Below are positions 58,251 through 64,000 of a DNA stretch of 64,000 nt, in pieces (the first letter of the stretch is position 1; every line of letters starts with the position of its first letter). Source of the DNA: Dactylis glomerata (Eukaryota; Streptophyta; Magnoliopsida; Poales; Poaceae); NCBI GenBank assembly GCA_007115705.1, contig QXEO01002115.1, forward strand, positions 753,018-817,017, in the 5' to 3' direction. The translations under genes and the position numbers were made by a program. Under the pieces are notes generated by a model. That model was not told the origin of the DNA. It searched no databases and saw only the letters and a list, made by a program, of their open reading frames with translations.

Positions 58251-59171
58251 TGATACATCTCAAACGTATCTATAATTTTTGATGCTCCATGCTTGTTTTT
58301 ACACCATTTGCCTATTGTTTCGTTACACTTAGTGGCACTTTTATGCATTTTCCGGAACTAACCTATTAACGAAGTGCCACAGTGCCAGTTCCCTCTTTTC
58401 TGCTATTTTTGTGTTTCAGAGTGATACACAAGAAATATTCTCAGAATTGGACAAAACAAGTTCCTGAAGTCTTATTTTACCCGGAAGCTTCCTGAGATCC
58501 GAAGAGGAGTAGGAGGTGGGCCACCAGGGGCCCACACACAGGGGTGGCGTGGCCAGCCCCTGGCCCGCGCCACCACCGTGTGAGGGAGCCTGGCTCCACC
58601 TCTGACGACGCCCCTTCGCCTATAAAGACCCCCCGACGGAAAAAACCTAAGTACCCGATCAGATTTCCAGAACACATCGCAATACGCCGCCGCCGTCGAT
58701 CCGAAGATCGGGAGGGTCCAGAAGCTCTTCCCGACACCCTGCCGGAGAGGGGAATCGTCACCGGAGGTCTTCTTCATCGCCATGCTTGCCTCCGGAGCGA
58801 TGAGTGAGTAGTCTACCTTGGACTATGGGTCCATAGCAGTAGCTAGATGGTTGTCTTCTCCACCATGTGCTTCATGTTTAGATCTCATGAGCTGCCTTAC
58901 ATGATTGAGATCACCATTATGTAATTCTACATGTTTGGTTTGTTGGGATCCGATGAATATTGGTGTTTATGATTAAGTTGTTGTACTGAATATTATCTTT
59001 TGTTATCTCTATGTTGTTTATGATCTTGCATGCTCTCCGTTGTTAGTGGCTATCTTGGCCGAGTAGTTGCTAGTGACTCCAAGAGGGGGTATTTATGCTC
59101 GATAGTGGGTTCATGCCTCTATTTCACCTGGGGGAGTGACAGAAACCTCTAAGGTGGTAGATGTGCTATTG
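58251..59171 (+). mobile_element. Gypsy-type LTR fragment of the same family in opposite orientation
   Basis: It begins TGATACATCTCAAACGTATC and runs through the family sequence in plus orientation to GATGTGCTATTG, where a different LTR starts. The five bases before it are GGGGG (58246-58250), the candidate target duplication. The remainder presumably lies beyond the window, after the inserted element. Confidence 0.8.
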
Positions 59172-59634
59172 TGTAACGACCCGCCTTTTGCTAAAGGCAG
59201 AACTTCTGTGTATCTGTGCCATTCCCTAGATCAGTAGATAGCACCACAGTACAAAATAAGTAATCATTGCAATAGCATCAATATTACAACGTAAAATCCA
59301 GTTACATGGGTATTCAACCTTACGAGTACACAGCATAAAGCATAGATTGCAGTGAGCTTCCATCTTCATCAAGTGCCATAGGCAGACATGTTGGAATGTA
59401 AGCTCGAGATCCTACTCCTGGTTCCTTACTCGAATAAAACCTGCACATTTGAATATGCAGCCCCGAAAGGGGTCAGTACAATGATGTACTGGCAAATGAC
59501 ACGTATTTGGTGGCATTTTGTGGAAAGACTATACTACATGACATTTGGCTGGTGGATCTTATGGCTGAATTGCATAAAGCAAGTTTTATCTTATCAAAAC
59601 ATTTTTAAAACATTTTGAATTTTTCTTCAAGGTC

Positions 59635-60290
59635 AAGATAACCCCCAGGTGATAACCACCACACAAGCCTTGGGTTGATAGCCAAGTTGTGTAGCCCTGG
59701 GTAGTAACTCAACAAAACATGAATAACCCTCAGGCGATGACAACCACACATATCCTGGGTTGATAGCCAGGTGTGTAGTCCTGAGTAGTTACTCAATTAA
59801 AACTAGAATAACCCTCAGGCGATGACAACCACACATATCCTGGGTTGATAGCCAGGTGTGCAGTCCTGAGTAGTTACTCAATTTAAGCCCCAAGGTAACC
59901 CTTAGGTGATAACCACCACACATGTCCTGAGTTGATAGTCAGGTGTGTGGCCCTAAGTAGTTAGTCTTGGGATTGGTGAGGACCCTTAGGTGATAACCAC
60001 CACACATATCCTGAGTTGATAGTCAGGTGTGTGGCCCTAAGTAGTCACTGTTCAAGTTTTAATTATTCTGAAATGGTGATGAGATTCCTTTCGCGCGACA
60101 TGTCCTCTCTCGGTTCCTAGGTACAACCAATACAAAGTATTCTCAGGTGATAACCACCACACATATCCTGGGTTGATAGCCAGGTGTGTAGCCCTGAGTT
60201 GTGTACTCTCAGGTGATAACCACCACACATGTCCTGGGTTGATAGCCAGGTGTGTAGCCCTGAGTAGCCACAAGATTGCACCCAGGTGAT
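59635..60290. repeat. Seven-copy degenerate tandem repeat within the gypsy LTR
   Basis: A core of about 65-70 bases, GGTGATAACCACCACACAT ... CCTGGGTTGATAGCCAGGTG ... AGCCCTGAGTAG, occurs seven times with spacers of variable length (period about 70-120). Copies two and three are nearly identical (ACCCTCAGGCGATGACAACC at about 59725 and 59810). Confidence 0.9.
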
Positions 60291-62790
60291 TCATTGGGTT
60301 GTTAATTTTCATATCAATTTGAAAACAAGGCATGGCATCATTTTGCAAAGCAAGTTTGCAATCCTAGCAAGTGGGGTTTATGGGATAGCTACCACTACTA
60401 GGAGCTAAGCATTTCATAACCACTTTGAAAAATCTCATATCATGCACAGTATTGAAATCACTAATGCATATAATAAAAGATAGGTGGAAGTATGTGTGTC
60501 ACTTGCCTTTTTGAAGATCACGACGTTCCGCTTCTCTCAACTAAGCACGTAGCTCTTCGCACAAACTATAGCACAGAAACAGCATACCATAAACAGACCA
60601 TACAAACACAATCAAACAAATCAAACAATTGAAAAGTGTTTGTTTAACAATTTAGATTTATTGAGATGTTATGACAAGAAAGATATGGTAAAGGGTCATG
60701 ATTTGTGAGATATGGATCGGAGAGCTTAGTTGGGAGAGATCAATATGATCTGAGACAGAATTGGTTTAGGCAAATATGATTGATTACGCTTTTATGCTTT
60801 ATTAAAGCATATATGAGCTTCAGAAAAGTTCATGTGAAATAGATCACATAGGTGTGGGATAGTGCAACCACTATACTATTTGAATAAATGTAACAACATT
60901 TATTCTTTAAGTAGTATATATCACACTTAGGTACTAGGCTGGGTTTTATGAATGCTTGAAGTACACAATTAGCACATTTGCAAGTTGAATAGTTCAATAC
61001 ATGTGAACCATAACTAACTAGGCATTGGAGTGGGTATAAATATTTGATATTTGAGGACATGGCTCAAATGGTTCATTGATCAACATGGTGTATAACACAT
61101 ACTATGGTATGGGTTATAATAACACCACATTAACAAAATCTAGGTTTGAGATGAATTCATATTCTACTCAAGTAGCACAATTGCAATTTGAGTATAATAT
61201 GAGTTAGACAAAATATGTCTAGTTGGACAAGGTATGCGTCAAGGATTCATGAAACATGGAGTTACTCAATTAACTCATTTGTTAATTGAATAGTTCTACA
61301 CATGAAATCAGGATTAGGTGGACAGGTGATTGAGTAGGGTAGATAACATTTGAGATTATGGTTTAAGGTTTCTATTAGGTACAAGGAGTGTCGGATAGGT
61401 GCCGAAATGGTGATTAGATCAACACCTAAGATAGTAAGAATAGAATCCTATGATTGAGATGCATCACACTTTACTCAAACAACACTATTGTAATTTGAAT
61501 ATGTGTGAGCTGTACAAGATAGGTCTAAGTGAATATGATCTTGATCAGATTGTTGTTTAGATAAAATTGAGGACTAGGTATGAATATAAGATTTGCTAAA
61601 GTAGAAAGGATTCACTAATTGAAATAGAAATAGAATTTATCTATATAGGAACTACTCAAATTCTCATATTAGAATTTGAATAATTGTGAAGTGGTTCAAG
61701 AAATTATGGGAGTGATGCTACTGGATGTCTTGCAGTAATACAAAGTCACTGCAATTGGAATCATTCTAAAATAAATTATAGAATTTGAATTGTGATCAGA
61801 ATAGTGATTTGGACAATTTGAATGCACAAAGTGTGTGCACGTATCAAATTTGGATTTTCTTGATTCTATGATGTTCTATGAGTTGAGGGGATTCCAGAGA
61901 CTACAAATTCATAATTTTTGGACACTTGGTTCAAAAGATATGAATTTAGCAAGTTAATAGAAGGTTTGATTCCAATTTGAAAATAGATTCAAATTGAACC
62001 CATAAAATATAAGATTTTATGGTACTTCTGGATTCTAGATGTCTCAAGGATTTCAACGGTATATCATTTGTTATTTTTGGACCTACAGATTAAAAGTTAT
62101 GATTTTTCAAAGACTTGGATCAATTCTGATTCGAAAAACCTATTTGAATTCTATTTTGATTCAGACAGGGCCATGTGGCGCTACGGTATTCGCTGGTACC
62201 GCTTCGGGTGGATCAGTGATGTGAGCCGCTAGATCTAAAGGGGAGTTGATGATCCAGATCTGCTGATACCTGTTCACTTAAGTGAACTAATCGGGTGCAT
62301 CAGATCGAGATCCAACGGACAGGATTAGACAGAGGGGGAGATGCTCACCATGGGGGCTAGGGTTCCGGCGAGAAAAGGCCGGCGGGGTGTTCTGGTTCAA
62401 CTCCGGTGATGCTGCAGCGGCTTCCAGACGACGGCGAGGCCACCACGGGGATCAGAGCATCGAGGGGAGCTCGAGAGCGTGGTCGAATACTTCGATTGCT
62501 TCCAGGCGAAGGAGGAAGGGGCGGCTGGAGCGAGCACGAGGCCGGTGTGCATCGGGTGACGGACGACGGCGTCGTTCTGCGGCGAAATGGACCAGGCCAA
62601 TTGGTCAGTGAGAAGCATCTAAGCGAGGCAGAGGGGATAGGAAGAATAAGTGGAAGCGGGGCTCACCGGCGGCGTCGGAATCGGCCGGACGAGCCTGCAG
62701 ATGTGTGAAGGTTCGGCGAGAAATTCGGGCAGCCTGGCGGCGTGATTTGGAGAGGGGAGAAGGGGGAAAAGGAGAGGAGGATGCAGGGGT

Positions 62791-62800
62791 CTTATAGGCA
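62791..62800 (-). promoter_or_regulatory. Putative LTR TATA box
   Basis: Minus-strand TGCCTATAAGACCCC, about 820 bases into the LTR from its U3 end, is followed by a C-rich leader: the expected place for the element's promoter. Confidence 0.4.
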
Positions 62801-63614
62801 CGCTGCGGAGAAGAAACGGAAGTGGAGTTAATCGGTATTGAAGAGGGTGTAATGGCGGGGAGGCTCGGTCTACTGGCGTTGATTTCGGTCTGAGGTGGAA
62901 GACGACTTTGCCCTGACGAAGGGGTCCCACCAGTCAGCGAGGAGGAGGGAAGGGAGAGGGTACCGGTTCGGTAGAGTAGGTGGGCCGCGGGCTCCTATTC
63001 TCTTCTGGGCTGAACCTTTCCCCCGAGGCCCCTTTTCTATTTTTATTTCTTCTTTATCTTTATCTTTTTTTTTTGCTTTCTTATTTCTTTTATAGATCTT
63101 GCATATTGCATTCAAACAAGGTCAAACCACTTTCTAAATTTTTGTAAAATTCAACACTACAATTTAAAACAGTAAGAAACATGTTTTCGTAAATAAAACT
63201 AATTTCCAGATAAAACTCTAATATTTAGCCAAAGGGCTTATTTGCATAAATCAAGTAGAAGTAAGATTTTAAAGTAATCCTTTTAAATTCAGACAATAAG
63301 CTTTACAAAATAGTTTTTGTAATATCCTTTTCAAACATTCCTTCGGCATAGAAAACTTTATAAATCATTTTGTAAATATTCCTTTGCAAGATAGCTTGCA
63401 TAGGTTTGAATAAAAAGAAAGGAAAATAGTATTTTGATATTTGTTCTTTCTCAAAGAAGTTCTTCAAGATATAAATAGGGGATTTTAATTAGTTTTTAAG
63501 CAAAGCTTTCAAATAAACTCAAAAGTTTTAAATCCTTGTGAATTTCCAATCAACACATGCAGAATAAAAACAAAAAAATTTCCCCAAAATTTGATAAAAT
63601 CTTGGGTCGTTACA

Positions 63615-63650
63615 GACTACCACCCTTAAAAGAAATCTCGTCCTCGAGAT
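63615..63650 (-). other. Polypurine tract region of the Tekay-like element
   Basis: The minus strand reads CTCGAGGACGAGATTTCTTT followed by TAAGGGTGGTAGTC and then the LTR start TGTAACGACC. This wording (GAGGACGAGATTT...AAGGGTGGTAG) is typical of chromovirus Tekay/Del elements in grasses. Confidence 0.7.
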
Positions 63651-64000
63651 TGGAAGAGGCTAGAAAGAAAGTAGGTATGAGGTTATCTGGGTGGCTACCA
63701 CCCTTAAAACAAAATTCCTCTTGGTGGTATCTTGATGCTTCCTTAGGCATTTGCATTTTGTTCCTAGCTTGCATTCAACGTTGTGTCATTTTCTCTGGAT
63801 CGTCCTTCTCAGAAATTTTGATGTTCAATACTATGTTCAAAAGTGGGCACACCAAAGGTTCCATCCAATTCTGGTGATAAGCAGATATCATCCATCGCGT
63901 TGTCCTCAACAAGGTAGTCCACATCGTCCAAGAATGTGTATCTAGCCTTTTCTTGGTCGGTCCTCATCAAGGCCAAGAAATCATACAGATCACCAACTCC
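63651..64000 (-). other. Start of the internal (3') region of the Tekay-like element
   Basis: Continues from the polypurine tract out of the window. No pol motif is recognisable in these 350 bases. Confidence 0.45.

Larger units (their letters stand above)
59172..63614 (-). mobile_element. 3' LTR (4.4 kb) of a Tekay-like gypsy element
   Basis: The termini are TGTAACGACCC at 59172 and GGGTCGTTACA at 63614, perfect 11-base inverted ends. A purine-rich tract sits immediately beyond 63614, so this is the 3' LTR of a minus-strand element whose body continues past the window. The candidate target duplication is TATTG (59167-59171). The LTR holds a tandem-repeat block (59635-60290) and a TATA-like CCTATAAG (62791-62800, minus) with a GC-rich leader. 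Open frames inside are not genes. Lineage assignment rests on the polypurine-tract wording. Confidence 0.8.

Noticed and set aside
59635..60290. CRISPR-like array
   Set aside because: Repeats are long and degenerate, spacers are not unique short inserts, and the context is a plant LTR; it is an internal tandem repeat.
62387..62930. Frames of 70-100 codons in the right part of the Tekay-like LTR
   Set aside because: Overlapping frames on both strands in a GC-rich leader region of an LTR, without motifs.

Overview
The window looks like intergenic nuclear DNA of a grass, most likely a Triticeae cereal (wheat, barley, rye, Aegilops). The evidence is a very high load of nested transposons, an Angela-type Ty1/copia element whose LTR termini are TGAAGG...CCTTCA, Triticeae-style CACTA elements with subterminal TTAGTCCCGGTT-type repeats, Stowaway MITEs starting CTCCCTCC, and a 4.4 kb gypsy LTR. 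I see no intact ordinary host gene. Every substantial coding region belongs to, or is carried by, a transposon, and nearly all are broken. Family names rest on recognition of termini and motifs and were not checked by database search.

Layout. 1-6678: most of a CACTA element whose right end is in the window. It carries a six-exon gene encoding a Transposase_24-like N-terminal part and a Ulp1-like cysteine protease C-terminal part, but no transposase. An antisense acidic/proline-rich gene sits in its 5' intron. 6679-14616: mostly featureless DNA with a Stowaway MITE and a 1.63 kb solo LTR (10991-12619). 14617-21632: a complete, non-autonomous gypsy-type element on the minus strand (target duplication GCCGC). 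21633-27521: low-information DNA plus an alanine-rich minus-strand pseudogene (23945-25090) next to a Harbinger-like terminus. 27522-30613: a Helitron on the minus strand with a possible captured protein-phosphatase exon.

31752-45636 is a four-element nest. A short-LTR copia element (target duplication GAGAC) has taken a 2.1 kb CACTA in its 5' LTR (duplication TAT) and an Angela-type element in its body (duplication TGCCT). The Angela element in turn holds a gypsy-type solo LTR. The small CACTA carries a WRN-type 3'-5' exonuclease gene with its own TATA box and one frameshift in a GAA/AAG tract.

45886-48860 is a 5'-truncated L1-type LINE on the minus strand. 48861-53409 holds a short tandem repeat, a decayed gypsy 3' end and a LINE tail. 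53410-53687 is a Mutator-type MITE with a perfect 9-bp duplication. From 53717 a second CACTA begins with a recognisable TNP2 transposase pseudogene, cut at 56922 by an LTR. That LTR is followed head-on by an opposite LTR of the same family, which is cut at 59172 by a 4.4 kb Tekay-like gypsy 3' LTR containing a tandem-repeat block.

The components do not form one functional system; the order of insertions can be read from the nesting. The most distinctive items are the exonuclease-carrying CACTA, the protease-only CACTA, the two minus-strand genes beside GGGCAT...TTA termini, and the Helitron.
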